Source: a virus
Virus record (IMG/VR): IMGVR_UViG_3300031952_000123
Coordinates: 1 to 25,965 of that record
Direction: 5' to 3' (one strand)
DNA length: 25,965 bases
Shown: positions 6,287-11,225 of the stretch, piece by piece
Numbering within the stretch: the first letter of the stretch is position 1
Layout of the letters: each line of letters opens with the position of its first letter
Made by a program: the position numbers and the translations under genes
The notes under the pieces: generated by a model
Seen by the model: only the letters and a program-made list of their open reading frames with translations
Told to the model about the DNA's origin: nothing
The model's database searches: none

Positions 6287-6568
6287 TTACCAACGCAGAT
6301 CATCCGGCAGTTTCGAGTAGATCATATCGCAGATACGTTCATACACAATCGCCGCGCCAACACGTCCCGCTGTACGGCACTGCATAGCTACGTATTTGTT
6401 GACGGCATAATTGCGGATGTGACCTGCAATAGCGAGATAACCTTTTCGCCTATCACCGATAAGTGCGGCAGCCTTATCGCGTTGTGGTCGGCCCGTCCGA
6501 CCGATATAGGCCAACCACGCGCTAAGGTCATCGCGCGTCATGCAGTCTAAATTAGGCACGGTGTTCAT
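6287..6568 (-). CDS. hypothetical protein, 93 aa
   Basis: Starts MNTVPNLDCMTRDDLSAWLAYIG at ATG 6568, with GGAGGAAC ahead. Helical and basic (DRRKGYLAIAGHIRNYAVNKYVAMQ). Not recognised. Its start overlaps (ATGA) the stop of an 11-codon frame that begins at the predicted transcript start (6600), so translation may be coupled to that leader peptide. The 20-odd bases before its start resemble those before the 6258 start (ATTGTGCCTATT, then GGAGGAAC), indicating duplicated initiation regions. Confidence 0.75.
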   Translation of the reverse strand: MNTVPNLDCMTRDDLSAWLAYIGRTGRPQRDKAAALIGDRRKGYLAIAGHIRNYAVNKYVAMQCRTAGRVGAAIVYERICDMIYSKLPDDLRW

Positions 6569-6600
6569 CTTTGTTCCTCCATAATAGGCACAATTCCCAT
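6565..6600 (-). CDS. leaderless mini-ORF MGIVPIMEEQR
   Basis: ATG 6600 is exactly 6 bases after the -10 hexamer TATACT, so it would sit at the 5' end of the transcript. The frame closes after 11 codons with TGA overlapping ATG 6568. It looks like a leader peptide that feeds ribosomes to the next gene. Too short for coding statistics; positional evidence only. Confidence 0.4.
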   Translation of the reverse strand: MGIVPIMEEQR

Positions 6601-6606
6601 GCCCAA

Positions 6607-6635
6607 AGTATACACTATGCGCCTACCGAAGTCAA
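6607..6635 (-). promoter_or_regulatory. strong sigma70-type promoter (TTGACT-17-TATACT)
   Basis: TTGACT (6635-6630), 17-base spacer, TATACT (6612-6607) on the minus strand. It drives 6568, the Ala-rich gene and probably 5782-4725. It follows a terminator (6834-6867) and a duplicated upstream segment. Confidence 0.85.
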
Positions 6636-6724
6636 CTTTTTTTGCGTCGATTCCTCTTGTATTTTTTACCCACATATGTTATGCTTGTCCATATTCCGGT
6701 TGTAGTCCACCCACAAACGGGCAA

Positions 6725-6828
6725 CGTCCCATAACGACAATAGGGGCAAGCGTCCCATAACGTCTACCCCTCCCCAGGTCCTATAATCACATACCCTCAC
6801 CAGTATCAAATTACGAGCCGACCCAAGC
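6725..6828. repeat. regulatory-segment repeat, copy 1
   Basis: Contains CGTCCCATAACG twice (6725-6736, 6751-6762) and CAAATTACGAGCCGAC further right (about 6809-6824). The same order with the same sequences occurs at about 7641-7727. It lies about 90 bases upstream of the promoter at 6607-6635. No gene is visible in the stretch 6636-6913 apart from the terminator. Confidence 0.7.
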
Positions 6829-6833
6829 GCATG

Positions 6834-6867
6834 AAAAAAGCCCCCGCAGAGATGGTCTCTGGGAGGC
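6834..6867 (-). terminator. rho-independent terminator
   Basis: On the minus strand, GCCTCC-CAGAGA pairs with TCTCTG-c-GGGGGC (6867-6840, one bulge and one G-T pair), followed by TTTTTT (6839-6834). It ends the unit 7466-6914. Confidence 0.85.
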
Positions 6868-6913
6868 TCAGGGTGAGAAAGAAAGGTGTTCAATCCAAGG
6901 GTGTTTCCACCCC

Positions 6914-7105
6914 TTAATAGTGCTCATCACACCGGCACGTTTCCCTATCCCCACACGGTTCTTGGTTCCATAACCGAGAGACGGTCGGGTAGCCTTTGAC
7001 GTACCCAACCCCACCGGTCTTCTTCTCTTGCTTCGGCACGGCTGCAAACTGTTCCGCCCGTGCCACAGCCTTTTCGGTTATTGGTGTGCGTTCTGTCGTT
7101 GCCAT
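6914..7105 (-). CDS. hypothetical protein with C-terminal Cys, 63 aa
   Basis: Starts MATTERTPITEKAVARAEQF at ATG 7105, with CTGGAG upstream. A helical N-terminus is followed by Gly/Tyr-rich KKTGGVGYVKGYPTVSRLW and a Cys-containing end (PCGDRETCRCDEHY), which may bind a metal. Not recognised. The start overlaps the previous stop (TAATG), so it is coupled. Last gene before the terminator. Confidence 0.72.
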   Translation of the reverse strand: MATTERTPITEKAVARAEQFAAVPKQEKKTGGVGYVKGYPTVSRLWNQEPCGDRETCRCDEHY

Positions 7106-7281
7106 TATTGTATCTCCAGCGTCCCCACCGTATTCCTATTCGTGTCTTGAAGGAACCACTCCCGCACAAAGGGTTCCTTCAATAACCTCTCCTCCACTCT
7201 GCGGAGGATTCCAGCCAACTCCCATTGTGGATCAAACGCAAACGCCGCGTTGTCCATATTCACTCGAATCACAGCCTCCAT
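7105..7281 (-). CDS. hypothetical protein, 58 aa
   Basis: Starts MEAVIRVNMDNAAFAFDPQWELAGILRRVEERL. ATG 7281 is chosen over the in-frame GTG at 7290 because GAGGAG lies at the right distance. A beta strand followed by a helix with EERLLKEPFVREWF. The pattern looks like a small soluble phage protein; function unknown. Middle of the three-gene unit 7466-6914. One CTGCGGAG motif (7199-7206) falls inside the coding sequence. Confidence 0.75.
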   Translation of the reverse strand: MEAVIRVNMDNAAFAFDPQWELAGILRRVEERLLKEPFVREWFLQDTNRNTVGTLEIQ

Positions 7282-7283
7282 CG

Positions 7284-7466
7284 TTACCACTCCTCACAAG
7301 CCTTCAAGAACCGTCCCCTGTTGAACAACCCGTTTTCGATCTGGCATACATCGGCCACCCCGCTGCAACAACAATCCCATTGCAACCGGGCCGGTGTCTC
7401 ACTTGTGTCCAACGGCCTCACGCTTGCCAATGCCTTTGCCAATGCTATGAAGTGCTTCCTCGACAT
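7284..7466 (-). CDS. hypothetical protein, 60 aa
   Basis: Starts MSRKHFIALAKALASVRPLDT at ATG 7466 with TGAGGAGAAGTAAC as ribosome site. A helical N-terminus, a CCCSG cluster near the middle, and the ending NRGRFLKACEEW. Not recognised. First full-length gene after the promoter at 7518-7546; the stop of a 10-codon leader frame overlaps its Shine-Dalgarno. Confidence 0.75.
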   Translation of the reverse strand: MSRKHFIALAKALASVRPLDTSETPARLQWDCCCSGVADVCQIENGLFNRGRFLKACEEW

Positions 7467-7478
7467 CGTTACTTCTCC

Positions 7479-7511
7479 TCAAAAGTACAATCGTGTTCGG
7501 ATGGTGTTCAT
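7479..7511 (-). CDS. leaderless mini-ORF MNTIRTRLYF
   Basis: ATG 7511 begins exactly 6 bases after the -10 (TACACT). The 10-codon frame ends in TGA, which overlaps the GAGGAG site of the 7466 gene. Same arrangement as the mini-ORF at 6600. Positional evidence only. Confidence 0.4.
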   Translation of the reverse strand: MNTIRTRLYF

Positions 7512-7517
7512 ATGCAT

Positions 7518-7546
7518 AGTGTACACTATCCCAATACCTATTGCAA
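7518..7546 (-). promoter_or_regulatory. sigma70-type promoter (TTGCAA-17-TACACT)
   Basis: TTGCAA (7546-7541), 17-base spacer, TACACT (7523-7518), minus strand. The last part (ATAGTGTACACT) resembles that of the promoter at 6607 (ATAGTGTATACT). Drives 7466-6914. Confidence 0.75.
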
Positions 7547-7640
7547 GCAAATTACGCGTCAATCTGATATTTTTCTTGCTTCCCCCTTCCACCCGTGATA
7601 CAATCCCCCTGGATGTCTCTGTCTGCGCCCCTGGCCCCTC

Positions 7641-7727
7641 CGTCCCATAACGTAAAGGGGGTAGGCGTCCCACAACATCTGCCCCATCCATGTCCACTCA
7701 TTCCCACGACCAAATTACGAGCCGACT
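7641..7727. repeat. regulatory-segment repeat, copy 2
   Basis: CGTCCCATAACG (7641-7652), CGTCCCACAACA (7666-7677) and CAAATTACGAGCCGAC (about 7710-7725) repeat the order of the 6725-6828 segment. It lies about 95 bases upstream of the 7518-7546 promoter, the same distance as in copy 1. No gene is visible between 7512 and 7744. Confidence 0.7.
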
Positions 7728-7744
7728 CCCTCCGCAGTTCCCAA

Positions 7745-7936
7745 TTACGATCCGGCCCGCCCCCGCCCCGTCTCTATCCCCGCCCTCCTATCCCGTTCCT
7801 TCTTCATCTTCCTGCGGAGGGCTACCACGATCCTCGACGCGTTCCCTAATCCCCACGACGCCATGAGCATATCCCCTATACCCTTAGCCACTTCCTCCGC
7901 CGCCGCACTTGACATCTTCCTCCTGGTAGGTATCAT
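7745..7936 (-). CDS. hypothetical basic protein, 63 aa
   Basis: Starts MIPTRRKMSSAAAEEVAKGIG at ATG 7936, which overlaps the previous stop (ATGA). The internal ATG 7915 has AGGAGG three bases before it and is an alternative start. The helical core is followed by a very basic tail (RRKMKKERDRRAGIETGRGRAGS), suggesting nucleic-acid or membrane-surface binding. Function is unknown. Confidence 0.6.
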   Translation of the reverse strand: MIPTRRKMSSAAAEEVAKGIGDMLMASWGLGNASRIVVALRRKMKKERDRRAGIETGRGRAGS

Positions 7937-8094
7937 CTTGTTGGCTTCACCACGTAGCCCAGACCACCACAGGCGGGGCAGCTATGTCTCTTCTCCGTGT
8001 TCTCACAACAGGAACATCTCATTCCGTACAGACGCAGGTAGTTCCTATCGTACTTCTTCTTATCGACCAGCCTGTACCAACTTCCCTTGCTCAT
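7933..8094 (-). CDS. small zinc-ribbon protein, 53 aa
   Basis: Starts MSKGSWYRLVDKKKYDRNYL at ATG 8094 with AAAGGG upstream. A longer reading from 8172 would run through the tRNA-like gene and is rejected. CSCC and CPACGGLG (residues about 27-44) form a DnaJ-like CxxC...CxxCGGxG zinc ribbon. It could bind nucleic acid or protein. It immediately follows the tRNA-like gene and overlaps the next gene by ATGA. Confidence 0.75.
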   Translation of the reverse strand: MSKGSWYRLVDKKKYDRNYLRLYGMRCSCCENTEKRHSCPACGGLGYVVKPTR

Positions 8095-8113
8095 ACCACA
8101 CCCTTTCAAAAAA

Positions 8114-8195
8114 TTGGCCCGGAGGGACTCGAACCCCCACCTTCCGGTCGATATCGCGCGTTCGCCGGACATTCTCTACTTTAAGCTACGGGCCA
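8114..8195 (-). tRNA. tRNA-like gene, non-canonical D and anticodon arms
   Basis: 82 nt on the minus strand. Acceptor TGGCCCG pairs fully with CGGGCCA. T8 and A9 are present, and the T-arm GGGGG-TTCGAGT-CCCTC is canonical. A TCCGG/CCGGA stem sits in the anticodon position, but it encloses 17 bases instead of 7. The D-loop lacks the usual GG. No anticodon can be read with confidence; no CCA is encoded, and TTTTTT follows. It may be a degenerate tRNA, one with a short insertion, or a tRNA mimic. Confidence 0.6.
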
Positions 8196-8203
8196 TTTGG
8201 TAG

Positions 8204-8230
8204 AAAAAAACGTCCCCCACAGGGCGGGGA
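8204..8230 (-). terminator. rho-independent terminator
   Basis: On the minus strand TCCCC (8230-8226) pairs with GGGGA (8217-8213) over an 8-base loop, followed by CG and seven T (8210-8204). It ends the unit containing the acidic protein gene. A CTGCGGAG copy (8260-8267) lies between it and that gene's stop. Confidence 0.75.
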
Positions 8231-8283
8231 TGGTGGTCGTTAGACCCCCCCTATTGACCCTGCGGAGGGTATCCATAGCTCAT

Positions 8284-8502
8284 CTACGTATCATAGTATG
8301 AGGGTCCATCCTCATAGGAGTCCTCCATTCCATCATAGTCCTCGTCCTTGTCGTCCATGCAATCATCCCCACAATCCTCATCGTCTGTGTCTTGCTCATC
8401 CTCGTCAGAATCCACATCATCGTCACAGTCATCCTCGTAGTCGTCCGGGTCCAAGTCGCTAATCCGGTCATCGTAATTGGGGTCTACCTTGTACTCTGTC
8501 AT
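8284..8502 (-). CDS. hyperacidic protein, 72 aa (possible DNA mimic)
   Basis: About half of the residues are Asp or Glu (37 of 72 by hand count), with scattered Tyr and three Cys. Starts MTEYKVDPNYDDRISD after AAGGG at a suitable distance. Phage hyperacidic proteins such as Ocr, Gam-type inhibitors and other DNA mimics block restriction or repair enzymes; a mimic role here is inference from composition only. It has its own strong promoter and a terminator on its left, so it may be expressed alone and early. Confidence 0.75.
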   Translation of the reverse strand: MTEYKVDPNYDDRISDLDPDDYEDDCDDDVDSDEDEQDTDDEDCGDDCMDDKDEDYDGMEDSYEDGPSYYDT

Positions 8503-8526
8503 CGTTCAACCCTTTCATTTTTCTCT

Positions 8527-8555
8527 ATGATATACTATAGTACAACGCTTGTCAA
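8527..8555 (-). promoter_or_regulatory. sigma70-type promoter (TTGACA-17-TATCAT)
   Basis: TTGACA (8555-8550) is a perfect -35; a 17-base spacer leads to TATCAT (8532-8527), minus strand. It serves the hyperacidic protein gene. It lies just downstream of the metallophosphoesterase gene end. Confidence 0.82.
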
Positions 8556-8561
8556 GAGCAA

Positions 8562-9293
8562 TTATCCTTTTTTCGAGGAAAAATTGCTTTTGTGGTAGGG
8601 TTCTCCGCGCCCCATAGGCATCATCACGTGGATCGGTTCCCCGTCCAACACCACCGCCGCCGACAGGATGGGCTTATCATCCATCTCCCTACCGTACACG
8701 AACTGGAAGGCATCCATGTCTATCCCGCACCCTACATCCATCGCAAATACCCGCTCGTCCCAGTTCACACGCCACTTCACCCCGGCCCTACTGTGGCAGT
8801 GGCCCATGACCACGCTCTTGAGCATCTTGCCCGACTTGGTCCATGCCGGGTGAATCCCCCCTGACTTGGAACCATGGCAATAATACACGTTGTCGAATTT
8901 GAAGTGAAAACCCCAGGTCCAGGTAAGAGGCTTGATGCTCTTGTCCTTCTTCTCGTATCCCCACAACGTGTTATAGTTCAGCAAGGCCCGCTCCGGTATT
9001 CCCACGGTCTTAGCCAATCGCTGCGGCCTACAATCGTGGTTCCCGATACACACCATAGCATTAGGGAACGCCTTGTGCCACAGGTGAATCTTCTCACGGG
9101 TCTGTTCATACTCATCACCCGCCCCCGGACACTCAGGTTCCTTAGCGTGAAAACTAATCGCGTGCCAATCCACCACGTCCCCGATGAATACCACCGTATC
9201 ACACTTGTACTTCCTCCGCAGGTCTTGGCAGAACGCCAAGTATCCCGGATGCGTCACCGGCTCATGCAGGTCCCCGATCACCATTACACGCAT
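8562..9293 (-). CDS. calcineurin-like metallophosphoesterase
   Basis: 243 residues. The motifs of the dinuclear-metal phosphoesterase fold appear in order: GDLH (residues 7-10), GDVVDWH (38-44), GNHD (84-87) and GHCHS (164-168). Phage members of this family hydrolyse phosphodiesters or phosphomonoesters (DNA, cyclic nucleotides or RNA ends); the substrate cannot be read. The ATG at 9293 has GGAGGTGGAG upstream and overlaps the previous gene's end. It is last in a unit of nucleotide-related genes (9996-8562). Confidence 0.85.
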   Translation of the reverse strand: MRVMVIGDLHEPVTHPGYLAFCQDLRRKYKCDTVVFIGDVVDWHAISFHAKEPECPGAGDEYEQTREKIHLWHKAFPNAMVCIGNHDCRPQRLAKTVGIPERALLNYNTLWGYEKKDKSIKPLTWTWGFHFKFDNVYYCHGSKSGGIHPAWTKSGKMLKSVVMGHCHSRAGVKWRVNWDERVFAMDVGCGIDMDAFQFVYGREMDDKPILSAAVVLDGEPIHVMMPMGRGEPYHKSNFSSKKG

Positions 9294-9634
9294 GACTCCA
9301 CCTCCAGTTTTCGTTTCAGCGTTTCCAAATCTGCGTATACGGGAATACCCTTCTCCTTGGCCCGCTCAATCTCCCGCGCCGTCCCTGCGGAGGTCTCCCA
9401 CCCGGGAACTAGGAACACTGCATCACATACGTCGAGGAAAGCCTGGCTGTTGTTGAAGTAGTCAGTGTATTCCCAATTCCCGAATACGACCCCCTGGATC
9501 ATATCAATAGCCGGGACGTACACAGCGTACCCCAACTGCCTAACCCGTTCCCCCCATTTTATCATCCGATGTACATTTCTTAAGTACCCACACGCATCAT
9601 CACTGAGTTTCCCCGCAATGTATACTCGTTTCAT
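9284..9634 (-). CDS. DUF4406 / nucleoside 2-deoxyribosyltransferase-like protein
   Basis: 116 residues. The N-terminal VYIAGKLSD, then VPAID, a long middle, CDAVFLVPGWETSAGTAREIERAKEKGIPVY fit the DUF4406 branch of the deoxyribosyltransferase-like fold. Relatives move or cleave the base of deoxynucleosides or nucleotides, which suggests altered dNTP pools. The Shine-Dalgarno of this gene is provided by a copy of the CTGCGGAGG motif (GGAGGATAAGTAATG), and its ATG overlaps the previous TAA. The fold is confident, the reaction is not. Confidence 0.75.
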   Translation of the reverse strand: MKRVYIAGKLSDDACGYLRNVHRMIKWGERVRQLGYAVYVPAIDMIQGVVFGNWEYTDYFNNSQAFLDVCDAVFLVPGWETSAGTAREIERAKEKGIPVYADLETLKRKLEVESCV

Positions 9635-9996
9635 TACTTATCCTCCGCAGATTTGATGATTTCGTGCAGGCACCCCATAGCGTTGAATATAATGGCGCAC
9701 AGGGTATCCTCGGCTATCACTTTACCATGATTGTCAAACTCTTCATAGCCCTGTTGGATCAACCAATAGGCTATCGCGTGACGAATGAGACTATCTAAGT
9801 ACGTCTCAACCGGAATCCCCTTTTTCCAGTTATCAAATTCCCTTCTCGATCCATCTGGCAAGGTCCTGTGCTGATCGAGGTACTGCACGTATCTCCGCAG
9901 CACAATTGGAGAGAGTGCCTTGACGTAGGACAACTTCCCTTGCACCGTATCTCTCGTGGCCCCCCCGCCGAACGTCCTAATCTGTTCATCTGCCAT
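9634..9996 (-). CDS. DUF5664-type dATP/dGTP diphosphohydrolase-like protein
   Basis: 120 residues. The N-terminal TFGGGATRDTVQGKLSY, followed by LSPIVLRRYVQYLDQHR, DNWKKGIPVETYLDSLIRHAIAYW and a final EDTLCAIIFNAMGCLHEIIK, matches the phage family annotated as dATP/dGTP diphosphohydrolase (DUF5664). It would hydrolyse purine dNTPs to monophosphates. It overlaps both neighbours (ATG within the preceding gene's end; TAATG at its own end). The pair with the deoxyribosyltransferase-like gene suggests nucleotide-pool control. Confidence 0.75.
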   Translation of the reverse strand: MADEQIRTFGGGATRDTVQGKLSYVKALSPIVLRRYVQYLDQHRTLPDGSRREFDNWKKGIPVETYLDSLIRHAIAYWLIQQGYEEFDNHGKVIAEDTLCAIIFNAMGCLHEIIKSAEDK

Positions 9997-10426
9997 CTTC
10001 TATTCCTTTCCTACCAAGCATTACATCCCCTGACAACAGGGGAATCTTCACGTAGAAAACGTCCCCATTCCGCATGAATATCCCGGTCGTTTCCACCTTC
10101 CGAGCCTCCGCAGTGGTCGGCCCCAGGATATCCCGGCTTACATAAGCCCGGAATCCCATAGGCATAGGGTAGATCGGTGCCCCCCCCAGCCACGTCACCC
10201 CCTCTCCACCCAGCATTGGGCAGTAAATAGCCATCTTGAGCACCGAGTCACTCTGCGGAGGATGATTGGCCGTTATGACCAGTGCCCCGCAGAACCCCAC
10301 GAATTGCTGCTTGACCAGTATGGGTGCCCCTCGTGGAAATATCCTCTGGCACAGAACGTAGTACCCCCTCGGTTTCCCCTTGACCACATGAGGGCACAAG
10401 CTAACTGGAATACGAATTGGCTCCAT
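9986..10426 (-). CDS. hypothetical protein, 146 aa
   Basis: Not recognised. The start is set at ATG 10426 (MEPIRIPVSLCPHVVKGKPRG), because the longer reading from 10492 would run through the tRNA-like T-arm and read typical tRNA-derived residues. No Shine-Dalgarno is visible, as the gene begins 3 bases after the RNA's 3' end; translation may depend on processing of the RNA. The sequence is beta-rich with many Gly and Pro, as in small capsid or fibre-associated proteins, but no motif supports that. Confidence 0.6.
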   Translation of the reverse strand: MEPIRIPVSLCPHVVKGKPRGYYVLCQRIFPRGAPILVKQQFVGFCGALVITANHPPQSDSVLKMAIYCPMLGGEGVTWLGGAPIYPMPMGFRAYVSRDILGPTTAEARKVETTGIFMRNGDVFYVKIPLLSGDVMLGRKGIEDGR

Positions 10427-10428
10427 AA

Positions 10429-10531
10429 AGTGCGGAGTAGGAGTCGAACCTACACCTCCAGGACTTATCGGCCATCTGATGTTTGCAACCATCTGATAGT
10501 TGCTCCTGGTGCTCTCCGAGAGCTTCCGCGC
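10429..10531 (-). tRNA. tRNA-like RNA 1 with 42-base anticodon-position loop
   Basis: Canonical T-arm GTAGG-TTCGACT-CCTAC and acceptor GCGCGGA/TCCGCAC (one mismatch). There is only one base between acceptor and D-stem, D-arm GCTC-TCGGA-GAGC with a 5-base loop, and then A26. The anticodon-position stem CCAGG/CCTGG encloses 42 bases and is followed by a 4-base variable loop (AGGT). The insert holds ATCAGATGG twice and an inner hairpin GCAACT/GGTTGC with loop ATCAGAT (CAG at anticodon place). Intron, pseudogene or mimic cannot be told apart by eye. Confidence 0.55.
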
Positions 10532-10536
10532 GTAAT

Positions 10537-10618
10537 CGCTCCAAGCGGGAATCGAACCCGCATCACCCGCTCTCGGCGGGGTCCTTCCTGGGGACGTAGC
10601 CCTTTAGACGATTGGAGC
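10537..10618 (-). tRNA. tRNA-like RNA 2
   Basis: 82 nt on the minus strand. Acceptor GCTCCAA/TTGGAGC is perfect; T8 is present and the T-arm GCGGG-TTCGATT-CCCGC is canonical. Between them are hairpins GTCC-CCAGGAA-GGAC and CCCGC-CGAGA-GCGGG, which could be anticodon arm and long variable arm. The anticodon would then be AGG with C instead of U at position 33, and the D-arm is poor. No CCA is encoded. Confidence 0.6.
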
Positions 10619-10622
10619 AACA

Positions 10623-10672
10623 GGGGGCGGGACAGGTCTTGAGCCTGAAAGTGGCCTGCACCACCCGCCCCC
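10623..10672 (-). ncRNA. compact structured RNA 3, 50 nt, armless-tRNA-like
   Basis: A perfect 9-bp terminal stem GGGGGCGGG/CCCGCCCCC closes two small hairpins: GTG-CAGGC-CAC and CAGG-CTCAAGA-CCTG. The second resembles a T-arm with C in place of T54. It begins 4 bases from RNA 2. The layout is that of a tRNA lacking the anticodon arm; alternatively it is a plain GC-rich hairpin. Confidence 0.4.
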
Positions 10673-10675
10673 ACA

Positions 10676-10732
10676 ACCCCGGCCCACCGGATAGCCAGCT
10701 ATTGCGAGGCGTTACGGATTTACGGCCGGGGT
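10676..10732 (-). ncRNA. compact structured RNA 4, 57 nt
   Basis: A perfect 9-bp stem ACCCCGGCC/GGCCGGGGT closes a 39-base interior with a small hairpin ATAG-CTGG-CTAT. It lies 3 bases from RNA 3. No T-arm is visible. It is the first element of the array in the direction of transcription, after the end of the SSB-like gene. In 10733-10755 I see nothing else. Confidence 0.35.
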
Positions 10733-10755
10733 CCTACACTCAGATCAACCCAACC

Positions 10756-11211
10756 CTACGGGGGGGTAGTATTGTCCCCCACCTGCACCGGAATAACCTC
10801 CTTCAAGCGGCAGTTGGTGTACTCCCTACCGTCCTTCTTGCTTGTGGTGGTGATGATCTCGACGTTCAGGATCGTCCCAACCGACTTCATCATTACGTCG
10901 TTGGCCAGTGCCAGGGAATCAATCGCGGCACCGTTGTTCAGCACCCGCGCGGTCTGCTTGAGAATCCCCAACTGCTTGGTGCTGTAGAACCCCGCGCTGA
11001 ACTCCTGCCCGTTCAGCTTGCCATCTTCGCGCTTCTCGATCCGTGCCGTCAACTTCCACCAACCCTGCGTACCCTCGAATACGCCCTTGTCGCACTTGAT
11101 AATGGTGACGATGTACTTGTCATCCGGAGGCATCCAATCTGAGAACTCCCGCGCGTCCTTGAAAGCTGCATTATGTTCCGCCAAAAGTTGTTCAAACCCC
11201 AAATCTGACAT
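10756..11211 (-). CDS. DUF669-like phage single-strand DNA-binding protein candidate
   Basis: 151 residues. The N-terminal MSDLGFEQLLAEHNAAF is followed by DKYIVTIIKCDKGVFEGTQGWWKLTARIEKREDGKLNGQEF, a beta-rich pattern, and KQTARVLNNG...VGTILNVEIITTTSKKDGREYTNCRLKEVIP, which looks like the repeated small-barrel arrangement of DUF669-type proteins. These are commonly found beside Sak4-type ATPases and are thought to bind single-stranded DNA. The Shine-Dalgarno GGAG lies 7 bases before ATG 11211. Directly downstream of the Sak4-like gene, which supports a recombination role. Confidence 0.6.
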   Translation of the reverse strand: MSDLGFEQLLAEHNAAFKDAREFSDWMPPDDKYIVTIIKCDKGVFEGTQGWWKLTARIEKREDGKLNGQEFSAGFYSTKQLGILKQTARVLNNGAAIDSLALANDVMMKSVGTILNVEIITTTSKKDGREYTNCRLKEVIPVQVGDNTTPP

Positions 11212-11225
11212 CTTGAATCTCCAAA

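Noticed and set aside
5808-6293. Pro/Thr-rich repeat protein in another frame of the Ala-rich gene
   Set aside because: Same DNA repeats read out of frame; the Ala-rich frame has the ribosome site and better placed start.
6666-6893. 75-codon leftward frame across the duplicated regulatory segment
   Set aside because: Runs through a terminator and operator-like repeats and lacks a good start site.
7479-7697. 72-codon leftward frame across 7518-7546
   Set aside because: It would span the promoter at 7518-7546 and the repeat elements; no ribosome site.
9634-9996. 2-aminoadenine (Z) genome system
   Set aside because: A purine dNTP diphosphohydrolase-like gene is present, but no PurZ or DatZ is seen in the window and the polymerase cannot be typed as DpoZ by eye.
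10429-10531. tRNA-Pyl (amber suppressor)
   Set aside because: One base between acceptor and D-stem and a 5-base D-loop recall tRNA-Pyl, but no CUA anticodon or matching anticodon stem is visible.
10429-10531. Archaeal tRNA intron implying an archaeal host
   Set aside because: No clear bulge-helix-bulge site or U33 is found, and the window has strong bacterial sigma70-type promoters and rho-independent terminators.
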